Position numbers and translations under genes: made by a program | Notes under the pieces: generated by a model | The model's database searches: none | What the model saw: the letters and a program-made list of their open reading frames with translations, nothing else | What the model was told of the DNA's origin: nothing | Part shown: in pieces, positions 18,044 to 27,025 of the stretch | Layout: every line of letters begins with the position of its first letter | Numbering within the stretch: position 1 is the first letter of the stretch | Assembly: GCF_003970675.1 (NCBI RefSeq) | Contig: NZ_CP034562.1 | Coordinates: forward strand, 930,001-994,000 | DNA: 64,000 nucleotides | Reading direction: 5' to 3' | DNA from: Flammeovirga pectinis | Lineage (GTDB): Bacteria > Bacteroidota > Bacteroidia > Cytophagales > Flammeovirgaceae

Positions 18044-18091
18044 AACAAGAAGGCTATTTCATTCTAAATAATGAAATAGCCTTCTTGTTTT
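18042..18091. terminator. Strong bidirectional terminator between converging genes
   Basis: A perfect 22-bp inverted repeat (18042-18063 and 18070-18091) with a 6-nt loop is flanked by A on the left and T on the right. It can end both the nitrate operon and the minus-strand gene at 18106. Confidence 0.9.
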
Positions 18092-18105
18092 AAAGACAAT
18101 TATGT

Positions 18106-18816
18106 TTATTCTAGCCTATCTAATAAGACTATTTTTTTCCACCCTTCTGGATTAAGAAAAATATCATCATTTTGCTTCTCAATTACTTTTTGAATTTTTC
18201 GTACTAAACACAAACAAGTATTATAGCGCATATCAATATTCTCAGCTAGCAAAGCAACATTTACATTGTTTTTATTGTAGAATATAAAATAGAGAACGTA
18301 AAAAGATTTTTGTAAAGGAATTTTCACCCTATGGAAAATGGTATTTATTCTTTCAGATTCAACATAGTTGCATTTTTTACATCTTCTACCTTTTTCTGTT
18401 TTTGAGTATAAAAGAGATTCACATTTTTTGCAAGAATAACAATGTTCCCACTTTAGGTTATCTAAAACTTCTAAACAATATTTTTCTGAAGGGAATAACA
18501 TAATAAACTCATTAAATGAGAGTAAGGAGCTATAAGAAACTTTTTCTTTATAAGTGAAATTTTCTTTTTCTAACTGCCCAATTTTTGCTTGTAGCAGGCT
18601 ATTTTTAAAATTAAGAATTTTACATAATTCAGATTTTTGTTGAATTTCTTTATCCAATAAATTTTCTTTTTCAGCTTCAACAATAGCAGAAGCCTTTATT
18701 TTTTCTCTATTTAAATACTTTTTTTTTAATAAGAATACAATTAAAAATACAATGTAGGTCAGACCAGACAGTAGAAGTAATACGGTCTGTAGATGTTCGT
18801 GTAATAATTTTTTCAT
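18106..18816 (-). CDS. Membrane-anchored IS1595-type zinc-ribbon protein without transposase core
   Basis: The 236-residue protein has an N-terminal membrane segment (about 11-31) and a coiled coil (about 35-95). A region closely resembling the N-terminus of IS1595-family transposases follows (Zn_Tnp_IS1595, PF12760): FNEFIMLFPSEKYCLEVL (101-118), CKKC at 129-132, CKKC at 146-149, then NTIFHRVKIPLQKSF (158-172). A helix-turn-helix-like stretch covers about 183-212. The DDE/ISXO2 catalytic domain is absent, and no terminal inverted repeats are seen. It is likely a domesticated DNA- or protein-binding module tethered to the membrane; function unknown. Confidence 0.72.
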   Translation of the reverse strand: MKKLLHEHLQTVLLLLSGLTYIVFLIVFLLKKKYLNREKIKASAIVEAEKENLLDKEIQQKSELCKILNFKNSLLQAKIGQLEKENFTYKEKVSYSSLLSFNEFIMLFPSEKYCLEVLDNLKWEHCYSCKKCESLLYSKTEKGRRCKKCNYVESERINTIFHRVKIPLQKSFYVLYFIFYNKNNVNVALLAENIDMRYNTCLCLVRKIQKVIEKQNDDIFLNPEGWKKIVLLDRLE

Positions 18817-19351
18817 AGTTAGTTATATCCTTGAGTATTTCATCAACTGGTTTTGAATAATCAGAATTAAAATTTAGGTCGTAATTCTTAAAAGTTCTCA
18901 TATTGATTAGTTAATGTATATTAATAATTTGATTACCTATGTGATTATACCTAAACATGAATCTTAAATTTATTATTAAATAATCAATTGATAGTTAGGT
19001 GTTTAATGTTTTTATTAAACTGTTTATTATAGATTTAAATCAATTTTTTTTTTCATTCTATTTGATCAACATTTGAGATGTGATCGAGAATTGTTTCTAA
19101 CTATTTTTATTCCAAATACTTAATATTCTATCAAATCTACTACACCTTTCAACTGATAGAATAAACAATTATTAAGCTTACTATTGAATAATTTATTAGG
19201 AGGGAACTCATTTTATTAAACACCAAAATCTTACAACATTACAATGAATTATTGAATAAATAAGTACGTTTCTTTTGCTAACCTCAGGAGTAATTAGAAA
19301 CCAAAGCAATCGTCAAAAAACTAATTAAATTTTATACTAACGTTCATTAAT
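18817..19351. other. Intergenic region before the chitinase gene (535 bp)
   Basis: Very AT-rich divergent region. I see no coding sequence I can support. It holds a 10-bp inverted repeat with a 20-bp spacer (TATTCTATCA 19124-19133 / TGATAGAATA 19154-19163), a possible operator. No consensus promoter with a correctly spaced -33 element was found. Confidence 0.5.
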
Positions 19352-22306
19352 ATGAAATATGCATTTAATACTACTACATTATGCTCTAGGAGTATATTGC
19401 TCACTTTTTTTATCTTTATTATTGGTAACCTTCAATTAACCGCCCAGATAAATGGGGAGGCAAACAATACAACCAATGATCACCAAAAAGAAGTAATTGG
19501 ATACTTTACGCAATGGGATGCGTGGAAAGGTACAGGTAATAACCTCCCAATAAATGGAGTTTACAATCAGTTAAATTTAGATTATTCTCAATATACAATA
19601 CTAAATTACTCTTTTTTTGGAGTAGCAAAAGATGGCTCTTTGCATAGTGCTGATTTAAAAAATCCAGCTATAAATAATGCCAATGAAGAACAAGACCCAG
19701 GAGAAGTTCTCCATCCAGATGTGTATAGTAGTTGGGATTACTATCTATTATTTGGAGAATTGGATTTAAAACTATCGATTGATGCAACAGCTACGGCACA
19801 AGGGTTTATAGCGCAAGGAAATGGTTGGCACAATACAGGTTGGAACATATCTGGAGATTTCCCTATTCCTTGTAAAAAAAGTAATGGAAGAAAAGGTTTA
19901 CTTGAATTAGGAGAGGAGAATGGTGTAGAAATTTTAGCTTCTATTGGAGGTGCTACAATGAGTAAACATTTTCCAACTATTGCAGCAGACCCAATTAAAA
20001 GAGCTCGCTTTATTGAAGATATAAATAAACTAATGGCTTTAGGGTTTGATGGTATTGATATCAATTGGATATACCCTGGAAGAGGTGGACTTAATTTCCA
20101 AGGAACACAGGCTGACTACCATAATTTTACGCTTCTTATTCAAGATGTTAGAGCAGCTATAGGACAAGATAAATTATTAACAGCAGCGTTTAATTCCAAT
20201 GCAGGACAAGACCCTTTTGAATGGAATCTACTAAGCAGGTCTATTGATTTTTTCAATATGCAGACATTTGATATTAATGGTAGTTTTTCTGAAAAAACAG
20301 GACATAACTCTCCACTACATAATTACAAATCAGATCAAAATATTTCTCTTGAAACATCCTTTAATTTAATGACAGGAGCGGGGGTTTTTTCTGAGAAAAT
20401 AATACTTGGAATCCCATTTTACGGTGCAGGAATAAAGACTAATGGCAACGCAGCTTTAGGTAGACCTGTTATTGGAGCTGATACAGACACGTTTGCAGCA
20501 TGGGATGGAAGGCCTTTTATAGGGCCAATTTCATATATTTATGATACATGGTCAAAACATTGGGACAATACTGCGAAAGTTCCCTATTATACTAGAAGTA
20601 ATTATTTTTTGAGTATTGAAGATACTACAAGCACCAAAGAAAAGGCTCTCTTTGTAAATCAAAATGATGGAGGAGGAGTAATTATTTCTCCTGTATGGGG
20701 AGATTTAGATTTTAGTGAAGTAAGAACAATCTATGGAAGTAAATTAAGATTTTGTTTAGAAACGAAATCACCTTTTGTAAATAAAATAAATCAAACTTTT
20801 TCAGAATATTTTGAACCAGGCTTATTTTTTCAGTCGCTCGAAGACGGAGAAGTTATTTATACTTCAACATTAAAACCAATTGAAGTAATACTAAGTGCTT
20901 TTGATCAGAGTGGAATAGAGAAACAAGTAGTAACTACAGTTGATACACAAGAATTTTCTGGTACTCATTTTTCATGGACTCCATCTAGTTATGGTAGTTA
21001 TACGTTATCTGCAACAAATAGTAATGGAGAATCTGAAACGAAGCAGATCACAATAGTATTTAAACAGCTAATAACACAACAAAAATATGATGAAATTTTC
21101 CCTAATCGTTTTGGCGTAAATCAAATTCTACCTGGTGAAGATTTCTTCTCTTACGCTAATTTTTTAGAGGCTATCAATAGAATGGCTAACATTAAAGTTG
21201 TTTTTGAAAGAAGGGCTACGACTAATTTGTATAGGCTTACAAGAATTGATAAAACTACAAATTCGTCTACAATTATTAGAGCAGATACAAATTTTGATGC
21301 AACCGAAAACCTATCAAAAAATATTGTAAGGCAAGAAGTTGATTACGGAACTTTTATAAATGAAGGAGATTCTACAATAAGAAAAAGAGAGTTAGCAGCT
21401 TTTTTTGCAAATATTTCTCAGGAAACAACAGGAGGTTGGGATACTGCACCAGGTGGTAGATATGCTTGGGGTTTATACTTTAGACAAGAAGTGGGGTATG
21501 AAAATGGTCAAATTGGTTATGTGGATAATACGTCAACAGTATACCCTCCAGTGGCAGGGAAATCTTATCATGGAAGAGGCCCAATTCAGTTAAGTTGGAA
21601 TTATAATTATGGTGCTGCAAGTGAATTTTTATACGGTGATAAAACCATTTTACTAAATGAGCCTGAAAAAGTAATAGAAGATGGAGCGTTGGCTTTCCAG
21701 ACAGCTATTTGGTTTTGGATGACTCCGCAGTTTCCGAAACCATCTGCACATGATGTAATGGTTGGAGATTGGTTACCAACTACTTATGATACACAAAATA
21801 ACCGTCTACCGGGCTTTGGCGTGACCGTTAATATTATTAATGGAGGTTTAGAATGTGGTAGTGGAACAGAAATACCTAAGGTGCAATATAGAATAGGCCA
21901 TTATCAAAGACATAGTGAAATACTTGATGTAACCACAGACCTTAATGGACAAAATGATTGTAATGCTTGTGGGTGTAAAGACCAAACTCCTTTTGGAGGT
22001 ATAGAACCAGAACCTATTTCTGCAGCAAGAAAAACAACGAACTCTAATACGGAAGAAGAAAGTTTTATTGATCAAGAGAGTGAAAGCACAGAGTTAGTGG
22101 TTTTCCCTAACCCCTTTACAGATATATTAAAGCTAACTACGGTGAATGAAATTACCAAAATGGTACTATTTACAAATGATGGGTTATTTATAAAAGAACT
22201 CCCAATTCAGACAATTATCGATTTTAGTAATCTATCCTCTGGGACGTATCTCTTAAAAATTATGATTGGAGAAGAGGTGGTTACTAAGCAGATAATTAAA
22301 CAGTAA
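19352..22306 (+). CDS. Secreted bifunctional-architecture chitinase: inactive-looking GH18 plus GH19, T9SS-sorted
   Basis: The 984-residue protein has a signal peptide (about 1-31). A GH18 barrel (about 45-460) has the SIGG motif (197-200), but the DxxDxDxE motif reads DGIDINWI (233-240): the catalytic Glu is Ile and the second-last Asp is Asn. An Ig-like linker (about 480-570) leads to a GH19 domain (about 575-870). That domain has Glu691 (SQETTGGW) and Glu713 (FRQEVG), 22 residues apart as in barley chitinase (67/89), plus HGRGPIQLSWNYNYG. A T9SS C-terminal sorting domain (about 910-984) starts at VVFPNPFTD. GH19 should cleave chitin; the GH18 part may only bind it. Confidence 0.9.
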   Translation: MKYAFNTTTLCSRSILLTFFIFIIGNLQLTAQINGEANNTTNDHQKEVIGYFTQWDAWKGTGNNLPINGVYNQLNLDYSQYTILNYSFFGVAKDGSLHSADLKNPAINNANEEQDPGEVLHPDVYSSWDYYLLFGELDLKLSIDATATAQGFIAQGNGWHNTGWNISGDFPIPCKKSNGRKGLLELGEENGVEILASIGGATMSKHFPTIAADPIKRARFIEDINKLMALGFDGIDINWIYPGRGGLNFQGTQADYHNFTLLIQDVRAAIGQDKLLTAAFNSNAGQDPFEWNLLSRSIDFFNMQTFDINGSFSEKTGHNSPLHNYKSDQNISLETSFNLMTGAGVFSEKIILGIPFYGAGIKTNGNAALGRPVIGADTDTFAAWDGRPFIGPISYIYDTWSKHWDNTAKVPYYTRSNYFLSIEDTTSTKEKALFVNQNDGGGVIISPVWGDLDFSEVRTIYGSKLRFCLETKSPFVNKINQTFSEYFEPGLFFQSLEDGEVIYTSTLKPIEVILSAFDQSGIEKQVVTTVDTQEFSGTHFSWTPSSYGSYTLSATNSNGESETKQITIVFKQLITQQKYDEIFPNRFGVNQILPGEDFFSYANFLEAINRMANIKVVFERRATTNLYRLTRIDKTTNSSTIIRADTNFDATENLSKNIVRQEVDYGTFINEGDSTIRKRELAAFFANISQETTGGWDTAPGGRYAWGLYFRQEVGYENGQIGYVDNTSTVYPPVAGKSYHGRGPIQLSWNYNYGAASEFLYGDKTILLNEPEKVIEDGALAFQTAIWFWMTPQFPKPSAHDVMVGDWLPTTYDTQNNRLPGFGVTVNIINGGLECGSGTEIPKVQYRIGHYQRHSEILDVTTDLNGQNDCNACGCKDQTPFGGIEPEPISAARKTTNSNTEEESFIDQESESTELVVFPNPFTDILKLTTVNEITKMVLFTNDGLFIKELPIQTIIDFSNLSSGTYLLKIMIGEEVVTKQIIKQ

Positions 22307-22337
22307 ATTTTATTTAAATTTTTAAACGATTATCAGT

Positions 22338-24344
22338 ATGAATGTTTCTAAATTAAAAAAGCAGTTATTGTGCTTGTCATGTTTGTTATTACTTAGTTTT
22401 CAGTCTTTTGCTGATACTTTTAGTTCTGAGCTTTTAACAGACAGAGTGAACGTATATTGGAATACAAGTATGCAAGTAACATTTCGTTATAGAATTTCAG
22501 AAGGAATTTGGCAGGAAATAAGCTATGAATATGATGATAATAATAAACCTAATGGCAAAACAATTGGGGAAGGAGATGGGTTAGCACCAGGTACTAGGAT
22601 AGATATTAAGCTTAGTTCAACAAATATTTGGATTCGTGATTATGAAAGAACTTATTACGTAGCTACTACACCAAGTCATGCGTATGCATCTATTCATGAT
22701 GATAGAATAGTAGTACAGTGGGATGAACATAGATTTGGTAACGCTCCATTAGATATTCGATTTAAACATAGTAATGATAATTCTTGGACAAATATATTAA
22801 ATCAAGCATCTGGACATATAGATTTAACACCAGGAAATGGCTTCTCGACGGGTAATGTTGAAGTTGAATATAAATTTACCAATGCCAATTGGAGTGGGAA
22901 TCCAAGTAACCAATTGATAAAAGACTCCTATAAAGTGGTTTCTATAAGTTCTATTGAAGATGAAATAAAATTTACTTGGCCAAATAATAGATATGGAGGA
23001 AATTTAACTTTTGATTTCAAATATAAATATCAAGGTACTTCTGATGCTTCTTCTTATCTATACCAGCAATCTTCAGGGAATGTTACTCTAAGACCTAATA
23101 ATGGTTTTATACCTCAAAATGTTGATGTATCTATTAAAGAATCGTCTTCTACTACTTGGAATACTCAAGTACATGAATTTAATAACTTGAACATGAGCTT
23201 TGTTAAAACACAAATTTATGAAGGTTATAATATTAAAGCAGAATGGTTATTAGGAAAGTATGGAAATACAGCGATCAAGTTTAGATATAGAGATTATGGA
23301 TCATCTACTTGGACATACTCTGAAAATAATTCAACAGGAAGAGTTATTTTAGGTCCCTTGTCACCTGGTTTAAAAGAGATTGAAATTGCATTTCAAAATA
23401 AAGATTTCAATAATCATATTGTAGAGCATCGAATTGAAGAATATGATATTGATTTTCAATCTGTAGTAGTTGTAGATGATTATGTAAATGTGATCTGGGA
23501 TAAAGACTATTATAAGAATGTACCAATAGATATTCGATATGAGTACGCAATTCCAGGAAGAGGCTATCCTGATGGACCATTTAAATGGAAATATATTGAT
23601 AATCAAACATCAGGAAATACACAAATTAGAAGAGAACCTAATGGATTTGACCCGAAGATGTATTTATGGGTTCAAGTAAAATTTAGTACTTCAGATCAAT
23701 GGCCATCAGAATCAACTACAGAACCAGGGTCAACAAAATTTGTTGAAATTGGGTCAACTCCTAATCATGTTTCATTTGAGGTTTCAGATAATAATACAAT
23801 TATTGCAAGTTGGCCAACAGATAAATATGGAGGTCAAGATTTATACTTTCATTATAAAGGTGAAGGTGACTTCTGGACTCAGAATTTTATACCTAGCACA
23901 GAAGAGCAAAGAATAGGAAGAGCGGAATTTGCTCCTCCTGGTGGGTTTGCAAATGGTTCTACTGTAAGTGGAACGGTAACTTTTCTTGATTGGACGGGGT
24001 GTTATGAATGTGAAGAAAAGTCATTTAGTTTAACTATTCCAACTTCATCAAGTTATAGATTGAAAGAGATAGAATTTCAGCCTCAAATTATTTCTGATTC
24101 TTTTAACATTTACCCCAATCCTCTTGTAGATCAATCTACCCTAGAATTTAATCTAGGAGATCAATTAGAATACGAAATAAAAGTATATGATTTAACAGGA
24201 AGTGTTGTTCATTCTAAAAAGGGAATTGGGCAAAATGGAATCAATAAATTAAAAATTGATAAGTCAGATTTTTCATCAAAGGGTATTCATATTATAGAAT
24301 TGGTTTCTGATAAACAGATTCGTAGAAAGAAAGTAATTAATTAA
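22338..24344 (+). CDS. Secreted six-repeat protein with T9SS sorting domain, function unknown
   Basis: The 668-residue protein has a signal peptide (about 1-25) and six tandem beta-rich repeats at about 35-100, 121-186, 207-275, 297-357, 381-455 and 486-552. Each begins with a pattern like (D)xIxxxW, then YGG or YGN, FRYR/FKYK, a Trp, and a Gly/Pro-rich xPxNGF turn. A T9SS C-terminal domain starts at IYPNPLVDQ (about 591). I do not recognise the repeat family. It follows the chitinase gene by 31 bp on the same strand, so it may be co-expressed and serve as a surface or carbohydrate-binding partner. Confidence 0.8.
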   Translation: MNVSKLKKQLLCLSCLLLLSFQSFADTFSSELLTDRVNVYWNTSMQVTFRYRISEGIWQEISYEYDDNNKPNGKTIGEGDGLAPGTRIDIKLSSTNIWIRDYERTYYVATTPSHAYASIHDDRIVVQWDEHRFGNAPLDIRFKHSNDNSWTNILNQASGHIDLTPGNGFSTGNVEVEYKFTNANWSGNPSNQLIKDSYKVVSISSIEDEIKFTWPNNRYGGNLTFDFKYKYQGTSDASSYLYQQSSGNVTLRPNNGFIPQNVDVSIKESSSTTWNTQVHEFNNLNMSFVKTQIYEGYNIKAEWLLGKYGNTAIKFRYRDYGSSTWTYSENNSTGRVILGPLSPGLKEIEIAFQNKDFNNHIVEHRIEEYDIDFQSVVVVDDYVNVIWDKDYYKNVPIDIRYEYAIPGRGYPDGPFKWKYIDNQTSGNTQIRREPNGFDPKMYLWVQVKFSTSDQWPSESTTEPGSTKFVEIGSTPNHVSFEVSDNNTIIASWPTDKYGGQDLYFHYKGEGDFWTQNFIPSTEEQRIGRAEFAPPGGFANGSTVSGTVTFLDWTGCYECEEKSFSLTIPTSSSYRLKEIEFQPQIISDSFNIYPNPLVDQSTLEFNLGDQLEYEIKVYDLTGSVVHSKKGIGQNGINKLKIDKSDFSSKGIHIIELVSDKQIRRKKVIN

Positions 24345-24370
24345 TTAATAGGATTATATGATATAAAAAA

Positions 24371-24401
24371 AATCCTCCTTAATTTGATATTAGGGAGGAT
24401 T
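24371..24401. terminator. Bidirectional terminator between converging genes
   Basis: A 13-bp stem (24371-24383 / 24389-24401, one G-U pair) with a 5-nt loop, flanked by A upstream and T-rich sequence downstream. Confidence 0.8.
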
Positions 24402-24407
24402 TATTAT

Positions 24408-25409
24408 TTAATTCCATTCAAGATTTTTACGAATAGACCAATATTCTTCTGGCTCTTCTATAAGTTCATCAAGCATTTGTAAATCCATTAAATCTAGCCT
24501 AAACGAAGCCCCTTTTCTATTTTGTTCAAATTGTTCTGGAGTAGAAGCACCACTAAGCACTACACTAACCCAAGGTTGAGCAATAATAAAAGAGATAGCA
24601 ACGGCATCAATTGTAACATCGTGTTTTTGAGCAATAAATTCTAAGGTGGATTTATGTTTAGCAAATTGCTCTTCCGTATTTCTTGAAGTCAAACGTCCGT
24701 TAGCAACAGCTTCTTTAATAATTACTCCCCACCCTTGGTAAGCGGCTTCTTCTAACATTTTAGCAGCAGATCTCTCTAAAATATTATAGGTAGCTTGTAC
24801 AGATTGGAAAAGAAATTTCTCATCACGTTTTATAGTTAATGCCTTTTTTAGCGTATCTGCTTGGTGCGGACCACTTAATGAAAGACCAATAATTGTACCT
24901 GTAGATTTTATATCCCAAAGTTGTTCTAATACATCTTTATTTTCTAAAACGCCACTTTCTAATGTAGCAGAATGGATATGGTATATTTTAAGATTATCAT
25001 CTAGGTTTTCTACACTTTCTACCCATTGCTTTCTTAAAAGATCTACCGTATGACTTTTAATTTCATGGTGTTCTGCTTTTACATTCCATTCGGCAGTATA
25101 TTCGTAGCCCCATTTAGAACCAACCACATATTTACTTTTATCTTTTTGTTCATTTAGCCAAGAAGCTACAAATTGTTCTCCTTTTCCATAACTTCTTGCA
25201 GTATCAAAATAAGTTACTCCTGCATTTGCAGCAGCAGTCATTACCTCTGAAGTTCTTTCTTTCATGAAATCAGAATCGTAGTTTTCTTGTAAGTCAATTC
25301 CATGGCCTAAATTAATATAGCCTGGTCTTCCTAAAGCAGCAACACCTAAACCAATTCTTGAAACGTATAAATTTGTTTTCCCGAAGGGGACTATTGATAA
25401 CTTACTCAT
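24408..25409 (-). CDS. Aldo/keto reductase
   Basis: A 333-residue NAD(P)H-dependent cytoplasmic oxidoreductase. The catalytic tetrad is visible: Asp69 and Tyr74 (YFDTARSYGKGE), Lys99 (VVGSKWG) and His146 (YHIHSAT). The length and the C-terminal SGASTPEQFEQN (cofactor-binding) are normal. Substrate unknown. It stands alone, converging on the six-repeat protein gene. Confidence 0.9.
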   Translation of the reverse strand: MSKLSIVPFGKTNLYVSRIGLGVAALGRPGYINLGHGIDLQENYDSDFMKERTSEVMTAAANAGVTYFDTARSYGKGEQFVASWLNEQKDKSKYVVGSKWGYEYTAEWNVKAEHHEIKSHTVDLLRKQWVESVENLDDNLKIYHIHSATLESGVLENKDVLEQLWDIKSTGTIIGLSLSGPHQADTLKKALTIKRDEKFLFQSVQATYNILERSAAKMLEEAAYQGWGVIIKEAVANGRLTSRNTEEQFAKHKSTLEFIAQKHDVTIDAVAISFIIAQPWVSVVLSGASTPEQFEQNRKGASFRLDLMDLQMLDELIEEPEEYWSIRKNLEWN

Positions 25410-25817
25410 ATATTTTTTTATTCGATATCGTCTAATTTAATCACCTTACACATAGAAATAGAAGTTATACTACTATTTCGGATTTTTTGATATGGTTCTT
25501 TAAATATCATCAAAATTTATTTTAATCATAAATTATATAATTAAAGATACAGAAATCTTTAATTAACATGTATTTCCAATCTTTTTTAAATTATTTTTTC
25601 CGTATTAATTACACTTATTATTAAGCGATATTTAAAAAGAAAGACTACTCTATTTACGAGTTTTCAATTAGAACTTTATTTCTTTCAAAATTTGTAAATA
25701 GCATGGTTTTTAAGTGTAAAAAATACTTGATAAAATGTTTGGTAATAATAAGGGTAAAATATACATTTGAAGTATCAAAATAAGACATACAAAATACCAT
25801 ATATAAATACATTTGAC
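25410..25817. other. Intergenic region upstream of the small peptide gene (408 bp)
   Basis: AT-rich divergent region with no other supported gene. It contains the consensus promoter at 25738-25769 for the plus-strand small transcript. Confidence 0.6.
25738..25769 (+). promoter_or_regulatory. Consensus Bacteroidota promoter for the small peptide transcript
   Basis: TTTG (25738-25741), a 20-bp spacer and TACATTTG (25762-25769) match the TTTG-N20-TAnnTTTG consensus exactly, the best promoter match I found in the window. A start site near 25776 would give a leader of about 42 nt. Confidence 0.75.
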
Positions 25818-25892
25818 ATGAAGAATTTAACAATCGCATCATTAGTAATCGTTTCAGGATTCGTAATTGCATTTGCGGTATCGGTACTTTAA
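25818..25892 (+). CDS. 24-residue hydrophobic small membrane peptide
   Basis: The ATG at 25818 opens a 24-codon frame ending in TAA: MKNLTIASLVIVSGF, then VIAFAVSVL. It is a Lys-tagged start followed by one uninterrupted hydrophobic helix of about 20 residues with two Ser and a Gly. It has a perfect consensus promoter 48 bp upstream and an intrinsic terminator 54 bp downstream, so it forms a complete transcription unit of about 200 nt. The alternative is that the RNA itself is the product. Function unknown. Confidence 0.6.
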   Translation: MKNLTIASLVIVSGFVIAFAVSVL

Positions 25893-25945
25893 AGATATAC
25901 TAATCTTAACCTATAGAAAGACACATATTTTATTAACACAATCAG

Positions 25946-25967
25946 CCTATTGGATTCGTTCAATAGG
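25946..25967 (+). terminator. Intrinsic terminator of the small peptide transcript
   Basis: CCTATTG and CAATAGG form a 7-bp stem with an 8-nt loop, followed by eight T. Confidence 0.85.
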
Positions 25968-26082
25968 TTTTTTTTGTTATTTCTATTTTTATAAATAATT
26001 ACGTCTTATTTTTAAGGAAATAACAACAAGTGTCAAAAATAGCTTTCTATAAAAGAAGGCACATTAACAGAGTTTTTATACT

Positions 26083-26823
26083 ATGAAACATTCTTCTCAA
26101 TTCGGGTTACCCAAAAAAAGGCAAAAAGCCTTAGACTTACTCCAGAAAGCATTTTCTGATGGAGATTTAGATGAAAATGATTATGAAAACCGCCTTGAGT
26201 TGGCTATGAAAGCAGATTCAGGAGAAGCATTAAAATTAGTTTTTTCAGATTTTCCAGATCAATATGTACATCAAATAACGAGTTCAAAGGTTGTAGGCAA
26301 ACCTGTAACAGCTACTAAATTAGTTGTTCACCAGAATGTAGATAAACTCTCTTTAAATATTCTAGGAGGAAAAAATACAGTAATACATAGATTGTCAGAA
26401 GTTCCTTCTCGCTTTTTTACTATTGTAGGTGAGCAAAAAATTTCATTTTCTTCGGAAGAATTAACCAATGCAGAAGCGAGTTTTGAAATTGTTACTGTGG
26501 TTGGAGAAACGAAGATAGATTTAAGAGCACATTGTTTAGAAGGAGCTGTTCTTAATTTACGTTTAACTAAAGTACTCGGAGAAGTAAATATTAAAGTAGC
26601 TAGAGGTACACGCGTTGTAGACCAAACAAAAAAAGTACTTAGTGAGTATAAATATGGCTTGAAAAGTAAAAGCTGGAAAAAAAGGTTCATGAAAACATTT
26701 TCTTCTGATGATGAGAAAAATGAAATCGCACAGTCTAATGATGCACCTACAGTTAATTGTACTGTGATTTTAGAAGGACTTTGCGTTTTAGGTACAGTAA
26801 ATATTACGGAGTATGATGTGTAA
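26083..26823 (+). CDS. DUF1707 / LiaF-like protein
   Basis: The 246-residue protein begins with a DUF1707-type helical domain (about 12-60: RQKALDLLQKAFSDGDLDEN and YENRLELAMKA). A beta-helical region follows with repeated VVGE/VLGE motifs (FTIVGEQKI, TVVGETKIDL, VLGEVNIKVARG), like the C-terminal domain of LiaF-type envelope-stress proteins. No membrane segment or signal is evident, so it is probably cytoplasmic or membrane-peripheral. Its link to envelope stress is family knowledge, not shown here. Confidence 0.7.
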   Translation: MKHSSQFGLPKKRQKALDLLQKAFSDGDLDENDYENRLELAMKADSGEALKLVFSDFPDQYVHQITSSKVVGKPVTATKLVVHQNVDKLSLNILGGKNTVIHRLSEVPSRFFTIVGEQKISFSSEELTNAEASFEIVTVVGETKIDLRAHCLEGAVLNLRLTKVLGEVNIKVARGTRVVDQTKKVLSEYKYGLKSKSWKKRFMKTFSSDDEKNEIAQSNDAPTVNCTVILEGLCVLGTVNITEYDV

Positions 26824-27025
26824 TTAAAAGTTTTGGTAATGAGGAGTTACATATTTAATTACAATTAAAGTATCATTCTCCCTGTTATTACTCTAAATAT
26901 GTATAGCTCCCCGTAAATAATTACACTATATTTTAATTATTAGCCTTTTTATCTTTTTTAAAGATGTATGCAATCCCGTAATAATATGTGTTTTTACACT
27001 TATAAATTTAGTGTGTAGTGTTATA

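Noticed and set aside
18106-18816. Insertion sequence of the IS1595 group
   Set aside because: Only the zinc-ribbon/HTH part is present, no DDE domain, no terminal inverted repeats or target duplication seen.
18707-18901. Minus-strand 64-codon frame upstream of and overlapping the zinc-ribbon gene
   Set aside because: Its second half is an out-of-frame shadow of the membrane segment of the main gene; the first 40 residues show no recognisable feature.
25654-25872. Minus-strand 72-codon frame opposite the 24-residue peptide gene
   Set aside because: It runs antisense through a consensus promoter and the peptide frame, and shows no family resemblance.
26841-26913. Possible long hairpin after the DUF1707 gene
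   Set aside because: Arms are imperfect with a loop of about 40 nt; too weak to call a terminator.
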